NCBI GenBank assembly: GCA_902363825.1
Contig: CABJBK010000005.1
Span: forward strand, 1-64,000
DNA: 64,000 nucleotides
Direction of reading: 5' to 3'
Origin: Lachnospiraceae bacterium
GTDB taxonomy: Bacteria; Bacillota; Clostridia; Lachnospirales; Lachnospiraceae
Position numbers and translations under genes: made by a program. Below, piece after piece: positions 33,450-42,197 of this stretch (positions within the stretch are counted from its first letter, which is position 1; each line of letters begins with the position of its first letter). The notes under the pieces are model-generated. The model made no database searches. It saw only the letters and a list, made by a program, of their open reading frames with translations, and was not told the DNA's origin.

Positions 33450-33743
33450 ATGTTGGATAGAAAAAAGAAAGAAAAAACAGCGGTAGCGGTTGCGTATACG
33501 CCGGGAGAGCGCGCACCTAAGATACTTGCGACCGGAAAAGGCGAGGTCGCGGAGCGGATCATTGAAACCGCGAAAGAGAATGAAGTCCCGCTTTACGAGG
33601 ATGATAAACTGGCATCCACCTTATCAAGGCTGGATATCGGAGATATGATCCCGCCGGAGCTTTATGATGTGGTGGCGCAGATCCTGGTATTTGTGGATGA
33701 CATGGATCGTCTGCGCGGAAAAGTGGAGGCAATCAAAAAATAG
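33450..33743 (+). CDS. FlhB C-terminal-domain-like protein (YlqH)
   Basis: A 97-residue protein equal to the cytoplasmic C-terminal piece of FlhB/YscU that is left after self-cleavage at NPTH. TAVAVAYTPGERAPKILATG (10-29) corresponds to the segment after the cleavage site, followed by ERIIETAKENEVPLYEDDKL, IGDMIPPELYDVVAQILVFV. Neither the NPTH motif nor the FlhB membrane domain is present. It lies three bases after the FliK-like gene. In flagella and injectisomes this domain sets substrate specificity with FliK. Its job without an export machine nearby is unknown. Confidence 0.85.
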   Translation: MLDRKKKEKTAVAVAYTPGERAPKILATGKGEVAERIIETAKENEVPLYEDDKLASTLSRLDIGDMIPPELYDVVAQILVFVDDMDRLRGKVEAIKK

Positions 33744-33744
33744 C

Positions 33745-34101
33745 ATGAATACGAGAAAAACCGGCGCGGAATACGAAGAACAGGCGGCGCAGTATTTAAG
33801 AAAAGAAGGATATCAGATCCTTGAACAGAATTATAAAAGCCGTTTCGGGGAGATCGACATCCTGGCGGACAAAGAGGGAGAACTCATTGTTGTCGAGGTG
33901 AAATACCGCAGCACGAACGGCTACGGAGATCCACTGGAGGCGGTAGACAGAAGAAAACAGAAACGGATCTGTCAGACCGCAGCTTATTACTGTATGACGC
34001 ATGGGATCACGGAGGATATTTCGTGCCGTTTTGATGTGATCGCGATCTACGGAGACGGTACGGTGCGGCATGAAAAAAACGCGTTCGAATATCAGAGATG
34101 A
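33745..34101 (+). CDS. YraN/UPF0102 family nuclease-fold protein
   Basis: A 118-residue protein of the UPF0102 (YraN) family, with a restriction-endonuclease-like fold. The core residues show in NYKSRFGEIDILADKEGELI (Glu and Asp) then VVEVKYRS (E-x-K), and RKQKRICQTAAYY. Its cellular role is not settled; it may resolve DNA structures. It starts at ATG 33745, right after the YlqH stop, and ends inside the next gene's leader, so all are in one operon. Confidence 0.85.
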   Translation: MNTRKTGAEYEEQAAQYLRKEGYQILEQNYKSRFGEIDILADKEGELIVVEVKYRSTNGYGDPLEAVDRRKQKRICQTAAYYCMTHGITEDISCRFDVIAIYGDGTVRHEKNAFEYQR

Positions 34102-34120
34102 TTCAGATCAGGAGTTTATT

Positions 34121-34981
34121 ATGGAATTAAAACGAAAAAATGATACAGACAGTTTATATCTGAAAAAATGCCATGCCGCGGACGGCTCTGAGGTTCCGCT
34201 GCTTAAATATCCGTTGCTTGAAAAGACCGGAATGGTAGAGCACTGCTTTTCCACCCGGATGGGCGGTGTGAGCGAGGGCATCTTTTCAAGCATGAACCTA
34301 AGCTTTACAAGAGGAGACGACAGAGAGGCAGTAGAAACGAATTTCCACCGGATCGCGGAGGCAATGGGCGTCCCTTTTGAAAAAATGGTGTTTACGGATC
34401 AGACCCATACGACCTGTGTGCGGAAAGTGACCGGCGCGGATGCGGGAAAGGGGTTACTGCGCGAACGCGATTATCGGGATGTGGACGGACTCATTACGGA
34501 CGAAGCGGGACTTGTGCTCTGTGCCTTTTTTGCGGACTGTGTGCCTTTATATTTCGTAGATCCCGTTCATCGCGCAATCGGGCTTTCACATTCCGGGTGG
34601 AGGGGAACCGTAAAACGCATGGGAGAAAAAACAGTACAGGCGTTAAAAGACGCGTATGGAACAAGACCGGAGGATCTGATCTGCGCGATCGGACCATCGA
34701 TCTGTGTGGACTGCTATGAAGTGAGTGCGGATGTTGCGGACGCGTTTTGCGCTGCGTTTCCGGGCAGAGAAAAAGAAATCTTAAGAGATAAAGGAAACGG
34801 CAAATATCAGTTGGATCTCTGGCGGGCAAATGAACTTGTTCTGTCAGATGCCGGTGTCAGACCGGAACATATCGCAACGACCAATCTGTGTACCTGCTGC
34901 AACGACAGGTATCTTTTCTCACACCGTGCAAGCCACGGAAAGCGCGGCAATCTCGGCGCGTTCTTAATGCTGCGTCCATAA
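34121..34981 (+). CDS. pgeF: Purine nucleoside phosphorylase, laccase-domain family (YlmD/YfiH)
   Basis: A 286-residue protein of the DUF152 multicopper polyphenol oxidase-like family. Members act as purine nucleoside phosphorylases and adenosine deaminases, or in E. coli as a peptidoglycan-amidase editing factor. The metal site residues are His96 (TDQTHTTCV), Cys140 (FFADCVPLYF) and His157 (LSHSGWRGT). CTCCNDRYLFSHR near 260 is the other family motif. The start ATG 34121 follows AGGAG. It closes the operon from lepB or earlier. Confidence 0.87.
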   Translation: MELKRKNDTDSLYLKKCHAADGSEVPLLKYPLLEKTGMVEHCFSTRMGGVSEGIFSSMNLSFTRGDDREAVETNFHRIAEAMGVPFEKMVFTDQTHTTCVRKVTGADAGKGLLRERDYRDVDGLITDEAGLVLCAFFADCVPLYFVDPVHRAIGLSHSGWRGTVKRMGEKTVQALKDAYGTRPEDLICAIGPSICVDCYEVSADVADAFCAAFPGREKEILRDKGNGKYQLDLWRANELVLSDAGVRPEHIATTNLCTCCNDRYLFSHRASHGKRGNLGAFLMLRP

Positions 34982-35032
34982 CAGGGCGCGGCATATTCAT
35001 AAATTCTTAAAGAAATCCTCTGTTTATCTTTA

Positions 35033-35061
35033 TTGTATCGAAAGCCCCGTCATGCTATATT
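35033..35061 (+). promoter_or_regulatory. Promoter of the GntR-ABC operon
   Basis: TTGTAT (35033-35038), a 17-base spacer and TATATT (35056-35061). A palindrome sits directly downstream over the expected start point, implying repression by the GntR regulator. Confidence 0.65.
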
Positions 35062-35064
35062 AAG

Positions 35065-35076
35065 TGTATCAATACA
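35065..35076. promoter_or_regulatory. Candidate operator of the GntR/YtrA regulator
   Basis: TGTATCAATACA has five-base perfect arms with a two-base centre. It begins three bases after the -10 box, so a bound protein would block transcription. Inferred from position. Confidence 0.5.
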
Positions 35077-35134
35077 GACAGTACAGTCAGAACAAAAAGG
35101 GGCTGTATAATAAATAACAGGAGGAGAGACGGAT

Positions 35135-35509
35135 TTGATTCAGTTAAATTATCGTGATGCAAAACCGATTTATGAACAGATCAAAGATGGACTGAAGCAT
35201 CTGCTGGTTTCAAAAGCGATCGAGACCGGGGAGAAACTTCCCTCTGTCCGGGAGCTTGCGGCAAGTCTGGCGATCAACCCGAATACGATACAGCGTGCGT
35301 ATAAGGAGCTGGAAAGTGAGGGGTATATCTATACCGTTTCCGGAAAAGGCACATTTGCGGCGGGACAGGATGATGTGGTTGAGATCCGCAAGGAAGAACT
35401 GTTTTTGCAGTTTGACAGTGTGACATCAGAGCTGCTCTATTTATCTGTAAAACCGGAAGCGCTGACAGAGCGGATTACGGATCTTGGAGAAGGGGGAAAG
35501 AGAGAATGA
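35135..35509 (+). CDS. GntR family regulator, YtrA type
   Basis: A 124-residue short GntR regulator of the YtrA type: a winged helix (residues 10-75: PIYEQIKDGLKHLLVSKAIE, ELAASLAINPNTIQRAYKEL, GKGTFAAG) plus a short C-terminal helical tail for dimerisation, without a ligand domain. Such proteins repress the ABC transporter behind them and often answer to cell-wall antibiotics. The start is TTG 35135, eight bases after AGGAGGAG. The stop overlaps the ATPase start by four bases. Confidence 0.9.
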   Translation: MIQLNYRDAKPIYEQIKDGLKHLLVSKAIETGEKLPSVRELAASLAINPNTIQRAYKELESEGYIYTVSGKGTFAAGQDDVVEIRKEELFLQFDSVTSELLYLSVKPEALTERITDLGEGGKRE

Positions 35510-36405
35510 TAGAAGTTTCAAATGTGGTCAAGGAGTTTGACGGATTCCGGGCGCTTGACGGTACAACACTCCACGTTGGAAAGGGAGATATCTACGGGTT
35601 AGTCGGCCCGAACGGCGCGGGAAAATCAACGATCATCCGCCATATCACAGGCGTATACAAGCAGGATGCGGGAACGGTTCTGATCGATGGAATGCCGGTT
35701 TTTGAAAATCCTGCGGTAAAAGAAAAATTTGCGTACATACCGGATGAACTGTTTTATTTCATGCAGGCGGACACCATGGAGATGAAGCGGTTTTATCAGG
35801 GAATTTATCCGAAATTTGACGAAAAACTGTTTGAGAAGATGCGGAAATTCTTCCCGAACATCGATACCAAGCGGAGCATCCGAAGACTCTCCAAAGGTAT
35901 GCAAAAGCAGGTGGCGTTCTGGCTTGCGATCTGCTGCAGACCGGAGATCCTGATCCTGGATGAGCCGGTAGACGGACTCGATCCGGTCATGCGCAGACAG
36001 ATCTGGAGTATCATCATGGCGGATGTTTCCGAGCATGAGACAACGGTGTTTGTTTCCTCTCACAATCTGCGTGAGCTGGAAGATGTCTGCGACCACGTCG
36101 GGATCATGCATCAGGGAAAGGTGATCTTAGAGAGGTCCTTAAGTGAACTGCAGGGAAGCGTCTGCAAGATACAGACCGCGTTCCAGGCGGAGATGCCAAA
36201 GCTTCCGGATGGCTTTGAAGTGCTTCATATGTCAAATACCGGAAGAGTGTATACGCTGATCGTCAAGGGAAACCCGGCAGAAGCGAAAAAGCAGATCGAG
36301 CGTTTAAATCCGATGCTGGTGGACGTTCTTCCGCTTACACTGGAAGAAATCTTTATTTACGAATTGGGAGGGGTGGATTATGCAGTCAAAGATATCCTTT
36401 TTTAA
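35506..36405 (+). CDS. ABC transporter ATP-binding protein
   Basis: A 299-residue ABC ATPase. Walker A is GPNGAGKST near 37, the signature is LSKGMQKQ near 128, and Walker B is LILDEPVDGLDP near 149, followed by the switch His in FVSSHNLRELED. It works with the membrane protein encoded next and is coupled to the GntR gene upstream. The type matches YtrB/BcrA-like exporters of unknown substrate. The last 26 bases overlap the permease gene. Confidence 0.9.
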   Translation: MIEVSNVVKEFDGFRALDGTTLHVGKGDIYGLVGPNGAGKSTIIRHITGVYKQDAGTVLIDGMPVFENPAVKEKFAYIPDELFYFMQADTMEMKRFYQGIYPKFDEKLFEKMRKFFPNIDTKRSIRRLSKGMQKQVAFWLAICCRPEILILDEPVDGLDPVMRRQIWSIIMADVSEHETTVFVSSHNLRELEDVCDHVGIMHQGKVILERSLSELQGSVCKIQTAFQAEMPKLPDGFEVLHMSNTGRVYTLIVKGNPAEAKKQIERLNPMLVDVLPLTLEEIFIYELGGVDYAVKDILF

Positions 36406-38323
36406 TAAAACGATTTTCAAGAAGAATTTTACACATTACTGGCCGGTCTGGTTTGGATATCTTGTGATCTGCCTGTTTGAGATCCCGTTTGGTATCTATA
36501 TCTGCAGCAGAAATGTGGCATATTATACGATAGAAGCAGAGCGGGCGGTAGAACGGACAAATAGTTATGTAAACCTGATGAGGGCGGTCATGTCACCGAT
36601 CCTGCCGTTTTTAGTCGCTGCGGTTGTTGCGATGGCTCTTTTTTCCTATTTATATAATGCCAAAAGTGCGAACATGATCCATTCACTGCCGGTGCGCAGG
36701 GAGGAACTCTTTGTTACAAATTACCTTTCCGGTCTGCTTTTCATGGCGGTACCGCAGGTGATCGCAACGCTTCTCGGCGTGTTCGTATGTGCGGCAGTCG
36801 GTATTACGGAATTGCAGTATCTGATGCTCTCTTTGGTGTATGCGCTTGGAAACATGTTCTTTTTCTATTCCATGGCGGTTTGTGTGGGAATGCTGACCGG
36901 GCAGCTTCTGGCGCTTCCGGTCTGCTATGTGGCGCTTAATTTCGTTGAGATCATGTTAGAGGGGATCGGATCTGTGATCGTGTCATTCCTGTGCTTTGGA
37001 ATGTCCAATTCGGATTTCTCACTCTCGAAATTTTCCGTGCTTTCACCGGTGTATTATCTTTCGAAGAAACTTGGAATCGGGACGGAATATTTAAATACCG
37101 GCGGGTATGCGTATCATGTGCATGGTGGAAAGACCTTACTGGTTTATGTGCTTGTTTCCTTTGTGCTGATCGCGCTTGCGCTTTTTGCGTATCGTAAGCG
37201 GAGAATCGAGTCCGCAGGCGATCTGATCTCCATCGGATGGGTCAAACCGGTATTCCGCTGGTGTGTGACGATTTGCAGCGCGCTGCTTGGCGGAATGGTA
37301 TTTGGATCCATCTTCCAGGGCACGGTTTCCGGAACCAAAGAATTTGTGATCACGTTATGCGCGATACTGGCCGTTGGAGTTGTAAGCTTTTTCATTGCGC
37401 AGATGTTTCTGGAAAAGAAATTTAAGGTATTTTCGAAAAAACGTTTTGCGGAACTTGGAATCGGTTCTGCCTGCATGGTGGTGCTGTTATGCATGCTGGA
37501 ATTTGATGTGTTCGGCATTGAATCATGGACACCGGATGTCTCAGAAGTGAAAATGGCAAGTCTTGAGTACAATTCACTGGCTCTGACAGACGAAAAAGAG
37601 ATTGAGGAACTGATCGATCTCCATAAGGATATCATCGGAAAGAAGAGTGAACTGGAAGCCTATGCGGCGGAAGGAAATGCGACCTATGGTATCGCGATCA
37701 GCTATAAATTAAAGGACGGCTCAAAAGTCAAACGTTATTATGCAGTGCCGGCAACCCAGAAAGAGATCGAAGATAAAAATTCTGTGATCGGCCAGGCGGT
37801 TACGATCCTCGAACGACCGGAAAATGTGATGAAAGCACAGTTTGGCGTGTACTATGAGGATAATGTGCCGCAGAGCGGTTATTTGGAGCGGTACAATCAG
37901 GATGTTGACCAGTACGATAACGAAAATGATCTGAGCTTCAACGCACAGAACGCGAAGATCGTCTATGAAGCGCTGATAAAAGACATCAGCGAGGGAAATT
38001 ATGAAGATGCGATCCGTTTTCAAATGAGTACGGACAACTCCGGATATATGAGCGATCAGATCTATATCAATGCAATCGGACTTCAATTCTATAACAAGAA
38101 CGGCTCTTATTTCCCGGACGATCAGATCAGGGAGGAATATTATAGCGATTCTTATAATGAAAGGTATTCTTCGCAGAGCTGCAGTGCTTATCTGACGATC
38201 GGAAAGAAGTGTAAGCACACGATCGCCGCGTTAAAAGAGATCGGGGCGATCACGGATGAGAGCGATCTGATCACCTATCAGGATTACAATATGCGTTATC
38301 AGGATGTAGATTATATCGAATAG
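36380..38323 (+). CDS. ABC transporter permease with large C-terminal domain
   Basis: A 647-residue membrane protein. Hydrophobic segments lie near 20-45, 75-95 (PFLVAAVVAMALFSYLY), 115-140, 145-170, 175-205, 255-275, 295-315, 320-345 and 360-378. After about residue 380 the protein is soluble and outside the membrane (KIEELIDLHKDI-like, Tyr and Asp rich to the end). This layout resembles exporters controlled by YtrA-type regulators. Ribosome site GGGAGGGG before ATG 36380, inside the ATPase gene. Substrate unknown; lantibiotic or cell-wall stress is possible. Confidence 0.75.
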   Translation: MQSKISFFNKTIFKKNFTHYWPVWFGYLVICLFEIPFGIYICSRNVAYYTIEAERAVERTNSYVNLMRAVMSPILPFLVAAVVAMALFSYLYNAKSANMIHSLPVRREELFVTNYLSGLLFMAVPQVIATLLGVFVCAAVGITELQYLMLSLVYALGNMFFFYSMAVCVGMLTGQLLALPVCYVALNFVEIMLEGIGSVIVSFLCFGMSNSDFSLSKFSVLSPVYYLSKKLGIGTEYLNTGGYAYHVHGGKTLLVYVLVSFVLIALALFAYRKRRIESAGDLISIGWVKPVFRWCVTICSALLGGMVFGSIFQGTVSGTKEFVITLCAILAVGVVSFFIAQMFLEKKFKVFSKKRFAELGIGSACMVVLLCMLEFDVFGIESWTPDVSEVKMASLEYNSLALTDEKEIEELIDLHKDIIGKKSELEAYAAEGNATYGIAISYKLKDGSKVKRYYAVPATQKEIEDKNSVIGQAVTILERPENVMKAQFGVYYEDNVPQSGYLERYNQDVDQYDNENDLSFNAQNAKIVYEALIKDISEGNYEDAIRFQMSTDNSGYMSDQIYINAIGLQFYNKNGSYFPDDQIREEYYSDSYNERYSSQSCSAYLTIGKKCKHTIAALKEIGAITDESDLITYQDYNMRYQDVDYIE

Positions 38324-38334
38324 AAAACGAGGAG

Positions 38335-38362
38335 AAAAGCTGCCGGATCGGGCGGCTTTTTT
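38335..38362 (+). terminator. Terminator after the ABC permease
   Basis: AAAAGCTGCC (38335-38344) pairs with GGCGGCTTTT (38351-38360) with one G-U pair and a six-base loop, ending in a T-run. Confidence 0.88.
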
Positions 38363-38442
38363 CCTGTCCTTTTATGGCACCTAGAGAGCCTGGATGGGAA
38401 AAAGGCTTTACAACAGGGAAGAGATATTGTAAAATCAAGCGG

Positions 38443-38457
38443 TCGGGTATTACCCGA
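38443..38457. promoter_or_regulatory. 15-bp palindrome upstream of der
   Basis: TCGGGTA-T-TACCCGA is a perfect seven-base inverted repeat with a single central base, in the 160-base leader of der. A TTGTAA lies 10 bases upstream but no convincing -10 is spaced from it. It could be an operator; unproven. Confidence 0.35.
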
Positions 38458-38527
38458 TTTATTTTGATGAAAAGAAACTGAAAGTGGCATTTTTATGCCG
38501 TGCATAGAAATAAGGAGTAGGAAATAT

Positions 38528-39853
38528 ATGAGTAAACCAGTAGTAGCGATTGTAGGACGCCCGAACGTTGGAAAGTCTACGCTTTTTAACGTGCTGGCGG
38601 GAGAACGCATTTCAATCGTCAAAGATACGCCGGGTGTGACAAGAGACCGCATTTATGCGGATGTTTCCTGGTTAGATAAAGCATTTACCCTGATCGATAC
38701 CGGAGGAATCGAGCCGGACAGTGATGATATCATTCTTTCCCAGATGCGGGAGCAGGCGCAGATCGCGATCGACACAGCGGATGTGATCATGTTTATAACG
38801 GATGTCAGACAGGGGCTTGTGGATGCGGATGAAAAGGTGGCAAACATGCTGCGCCGTTCCAAAAAGCCGGTCGTGCTTGTGGTCAATAAAGTCGATGATT
38901 TCAAAAAGTATATGCCGGATGTCTATGAGTTTTATAATCTGGGAATCGGGGAACCGATCCCGGTTTCTGCGGCTTCCATGCTGGGGATCGGAGATATGCT
39001 TGACGAAGTGATCGCGCATTTCCCGGAGAGGAATGCAGAGGAGGAGGAAGATGACCGCCCGAAGATCGCGGTGATCGGAAAGCCGAATGTAGGAAAATCC
39101 TCCCTGATCAATAAGCTGACCGGAGAGAAGCGCGTGATCGTATCGGATATCGCGGGAACGACCAGGGACGCGATCGATACGGCTGTGAAATACTGCGGCA
39201 GGGAGTATGTCTTTATTGATACTGCCGGACTTCGCAGAAAGAGCAAGATCAAGGAAGAACTGGAGCGTTACAGTATCATCCGTGCTGTTACGGCGGTAGA
39301 GCGCGCGGACGTTGTCGTGATCGTGATCGACGCGACCGAGGGCGTTACGGAGCAGGACGCAAAGATCGCGGGAATCGCGCATGACCGTGGAAAAGGAATC
39401 ATCATTGCGGTCAATAAGTGGGACGCGATCGAAAAAAATGACAAATCGGTCAAGGAACACTCGGACCGTATCCGTCAGGTGTTGAGCTTTATGCCATATG
39501 CGGAGATCCTTTTTATCTCAGCACAGACCGGACAGCGTTTAAATAAACTCTATGAAATGATCGATGTGGTCATGGCGAACAATTCCATGCGTCTGGCAAC
39601 GGGTGTCTTAAATGAGATCGTAGCGGAAGCCGTTGCAATGCAGCAGCCGCCATCCGACAAGGGAAAACGTTTAAAGATCTTTTACATCACACAGGTATCG
39701 GTCAAACCGCCTACCTTTGTTGTATTCGTAAATGACAAGAAACTGATGCATTTTTCCTATACCCGATATATAGAGAACCGGATTCGTGACGCGTTTGGCT
39801 TCCGTGGAACTGCGCTTCGCTTCATTATCCGGGAGAGAAAAGGAGAGTCCTAA
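38528..39853 (+). CDS. der: Ribosome biogenesis GTPase Der (EngA)
   Basis: A 441-residue GTPase with two G domains and a KH-like C-terminal domain, needed for 50S assembly. G domain 1 has [12 protein letters not shown] near 10 and DTGGIEP; G domain 2 has [12 protein letters not shown] near 183 and [11 protein letters not shown]. The C-terminus ([17 protein letters not shown], [17 protein letters not shown]) is the KH-like part. The start is ATG 38528 after AAGGAG; an upstream frame from 38495 is not needed. Confidence 0.96.
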   Translation: MSKPVVAIVGRPNVGKSTLFNVLAGERISIVKDTPGVTRDRIYADVSWLDKAFTLIDTGGIEPDSDDIILSQMREQAQIAIDTADVIMFITDVRQGLVDADEKVANMLRRSKKPVVLVVNKVDDFKKYMPDVYEFYNLGIGEPIPVSAASMLGIGDMLDEVIAHFPERNAEEEEDDRPKIAVIGKPNVGKSSLINKLTGEKRVIVSDIAGTTRDAIDTAVKYCGREYVFIDTAGLRRKSKIKEELERYSIIRAVTAVERADVVVIVIDATEGVTEQDAKIAGIAHDRGKGIIIAVNKWDAIEKNDKSVKEHSDRIRQVLSFMPYAEILFISAQTGQRLNKLYEMIDVVMANNSMRLATGVLNEIVAEAVAMQQPPSDKGKRLKIFYITQVSVKPPTFVVFVNDKKLMHFSYTRYIENRIRDAFGFRGTALRFIIRERKGES

Positions 39854-39854
39854 G

Positions 39855-40505
39855 ATGGAGATATTACAGCGTGTACTTGCTCTGGTCATCGGCTATTTCT
39901 GCGGCTGTTTCGTGACCGGTTACTTTTACGGAAAATCACAGAAAGTGGATATCCGCACGATGGGAAGCGGAAACGCGGGAACGACGAATACTTTAAGAAA
40001 TCTCGGATGGAAGGCAGGCGCGGTCACATTTTTGGGAGACTGCTTTAAATGTGTGCTCGCGATCTGTCTGGTGCGCGTTTTGTTCCGGAAAGACGGAGCC
40101 GATATGTTAAAGCTTTTGGAGCTTTACGCAGGTTTTGGCGCGATCCTCGGACACAATTTCCCGTTTTACTTAAAGTTTAAAGGCGGAAAGGGAATTGCCT
40201 GCACAGCTGGACTTCTGGTCGCGTTCTGTCCGTTTGAGATCCCGGTCTGTCTGGCACTTTTTGTACTTGCGGTGGCAATTACGCGCTATGTGTCGGTGGG
40301 ATCGATCCTAGTCGTGCTCAGTTTCTTACTGCAGACGGTCATTTTCGGGCAGATGGGCTGGTTTCATGTGTCGGAAGGGTATCTGCCGGAGTTATATATT
40401 CTGAGCGCGGTGATCACCGGGATGGCGATCTGGCGTCATAAGAGCAACATCGGACGCCTGATGCACGGAACGGAAAACAAATTTTCCATGAAGCATAAAA
40501 GCTAA
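39855..40505 (+). CDS. plsY: Glycerol-3-phosphate acyltransferase PlsY
   Basis: A 216-residue polytopic membrane enzyme that takes acyl phosphate (from PlsX, encoded at 16040) and glycerol-3-phosphate to lysophosphatidic acid. The motifs are GSGNAGTTNTLRNLGW near 36 (motif 1), LGHNFPFYLKFKGGKGIACT near 97 (motif 2, glycine-rich) and a third near the C-terminus (WRHKSNIGRL). Hydrophobic helices alternate through the protein. The start ATG 39855 uses AGGAGAG inside the end of der, and gpsA, which makes its substrate, follows ten bases later. Confidence 0.94.
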   Translation: MEILQRVLALVIGYFCGCFVTGYFYGKSQKVDIRTMGSGNAGTTNTLRNLGWKAGAVTFLGDCFKCVLAICLVRVLFRKDGADMLKLLELYAGFGAILGHNFPFYLKFKGGKGIACTAGLLVAFCPFEIPVCLALFVLAVAITRYVSVGSILVVLSFLLQTVIFGQMGWFHVSEGYLPELYILSAVITGMAIWRHKSNIGRLMHGTENKFSMKHKS

Positions 40506-40515
40506 GGAGGGTGTA

Positions 40516-41526
40516 ATGGCAAAGATCAGTGTATTAGGAGCAGGAAGCTGGGGAACAGCGCTTGCGGTTGTTTTACATAAAAACGGACATGAGGTAACGA
40601 TTTGGTCGATCGCGCAGGACGAGATCGATATGTTAAAAAAAGAGCGTGAACACAAGGATAAACTTCCGGGTGTGAAGATCGCGGAGGAGATCGGGCTTAC
40701 CACAGACCTGAAAGAAGCGATAAGCGGAAGGGATATGCTGGTGGTCGCGGTACCTTCCCCCTATATCCGCAGTACGGCAAAATCAATGGCGCCGTATGTG
40801 GAGGATGGGCAGCTGCTTGTGAGCGTGGCAAAAGGGATCGAGGAAGGAACGCTTATGACGCTTTCCGCGATCTTAGAGCAGGAGATCCCGCAGGCAGAGG
40901 TCGCGGTACTCTGCGGACCGAGCCATGCGGAAGAAGTCGGGATCGGACTGCCGACGACACTGGTTGCCGGCGCAAAGCGAAAAGAGACGGCAGAGCTGGT
41001 ACAGTCTACCTTTATGAATGAAGTGCTGCGTGTCTACACCAGCCCGGATGTGCTTGGCATGGAGCTTGGGGCATCCTTAAAAAACGTGATCGCGCTGGCG
41101 GCCGGAATGGCGGACGGACTCGGATACGGCGATAACACGAAGGCGGCATTGATCACACGCGGGATCTCGGAGATCGGGCGTCTCGCACTTAAAATGGGCG
41201 CAAAATATGAGACACTGAGCGGTCTTACAGGAATCGGGGATCTGATCGTGACCTGCGCGAGCAAGCACAGCAGAAACCGCAAGGCGGGTATGCTGATCGG
41301 CGAGGGCTACACAATGGAAGAAGCGATGAAGGAAGTAAAAATGGTCGTGGAAGGCGTTTACTCGGCGAAGGCGGCAATGGAACTTTCCGCGAAATATGAT
41401 GTGTCTATGCCGATCATTGAGCAGGTCAACGAAGTGCTCTTTGATGGAAAATCAGCGAAAGAGGCAGTGATGGATCTGATGCTCCGCGATAAAAAGCCGG
41501 AACACGATGACCTGGAATGGAATTAG
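40516..41526 (+). CDS. gpsA: Glycerol-3-phosphate dehydrogenase (NAD(P)+)
   Basis: A 336-residue GpsA reducing dihydroxyacetone phosphate to glycerol-3-phosphate for phospholipids. The N-terminal Rossmann motif is [15 protein letters not shown] (5-19), [12 protein letters not shown] lies near 131, and the catalytic-domain segment [20 protein letters not shown], with its Lys near 188, is clear. The order plsY-gpsA places product and user together. Ribosome site AAGGAGGG. Confidence 0.96.
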   Translation: MAKISVLGAGSWGTALAVVLHKNGHEVTIWSIAQDEIDMLKKEREHKDKLPGVKIAEEIGLTTDLKEAISGRDMLVVAVPSPYIRSTAKSMAPYVEDGQLLVSVAKGIEEGTLMTLSAILEQEIPQAEVAVLCGPSHAEEVGIGLPTTLVAGAKRKETAELVQSTFMNEVLRVYTSPDVLGMELGASLKNVIALAAGMADGLGYGDNTKAALITRGISEIGRLALKMGAKYETLSGLTGIGDLIVTCASKHSRNRKAGMLIGEGYTMEEAMKEVKMVVEGVYSAKAAMELSAKYDVSMPIIEQVNEVLFDGKSAKEAVMDLMLRDKKPEHDDLEWN

Positions 41527-41534
41527 GAGAGACA

Positions 41535-41978
41535 ATGGAACAAAAAGAGACGATAAAGATCAAATATCTGAATGACAAAATAGAAAAGTTATGTTATATC
41601 GACGGCAAAAGCGACTGGATCGATCTGCGTGCCGCAGAGGATGTGACCTTAAAAAAAGGCGAGTTCGCAATGATCCACTTAGGCATTGCCATGCAGCTGC
41701 CGGCAGGCTATGAGGCGTGTGTGATCCCGAGAAGCAGTACCTACAAGAATTTCGGCATTATTCAATCCAACCATATGGGACTGATCGATGAGACTTACTG
41801 CGGACCGAATGACTGGTGGCGCATGCCGGTCATCGCCATGCGGGATACTGAGATCCATGTCAATGACCGCATCTGCCAGTTCCGCATCCAGAAGCATCAG
41901 CCGAAGATCGTGTTTGATGAGGTGGAGGAACTGACCGGGGAAGACCGTGGCGGTTTTGGAAGCACAGGAAGAAAGTGA
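41535..41978 (+). CDS. dut: dUTP diphosphatase-like protein
   Basis: A 147-residue trimeric dUTPase-family protein that hydrolyses dUTP to dUMP. Motif 1 is DLRAAED, motif 2 [11 protein letters not shown], motif 3 [14 protein letters not shown] and motif 5 [10 protein letters not shown]. Motif 3 is unusual: the normal GVIDxDYRGE has become a longer loop with Tyr-Cys-Gly and an inserted Pro-Asn-Asp-Trp-Trp. A dCTP or other nucleotide preference is possible. The start ATG 41535 follows AGGAGA. Confidence 0.82.
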   Translation: MEQKETIKIKYLNDKIEKLCYIDGKSDWIDLRAAEDVTLKKGEFAMIHLGIAMQLPAGYEACVIPRSSTYKNFGIIQSNHMGLIDETYCGPNDWWRMPVIAMRDTEIHVNDRICQFRIQKHQPKIVFDEVEELTGEDRGGFGSTGRK

Positions 41979-42007
41979 TTCGTCAAATTGTACATGAAAA
42001 AGTCCAG

Positions 42008-42028
42008 TTTTCGTCACTCTGACGAAAA
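42008..42028. repeat. Hairpin after dut
   Basis: TTTTCGTC (42008-42015) and GACGAAAA (42021-42028) form a perfect eight-base stem with a five-base loop. There is no T-run on either strand, so it is a weak terminator at best. The rest of the 219-base gap holds TATAGT at 42122, a possible -10 for the sugar ATPase gene without a clear -35. Confidence 0.6.
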
Positions 42029-42197
42029 GCGGGAATCGCGGAAGAGCACATGGGCAGAACACACAACAAAAGAACGGAATCTTTATGGAATCCACATATA
42101 GCCAAAAAATACGGAATAAGGTATAGTAGTCTTAGTTGAAAGAGAACAAAAAACAATGTTCAAAACACGATGTACATATTTTAGGAGGTAATTAAAA

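Noticed and set aside
31653..33743. A flagellar operon
   Set aside because: Only the FliK-like and FlhB-tail-like genes are present. Neighbours are rnhB, yraN and pgeF, as at the ylqG-ylqH locus of Bacillus.
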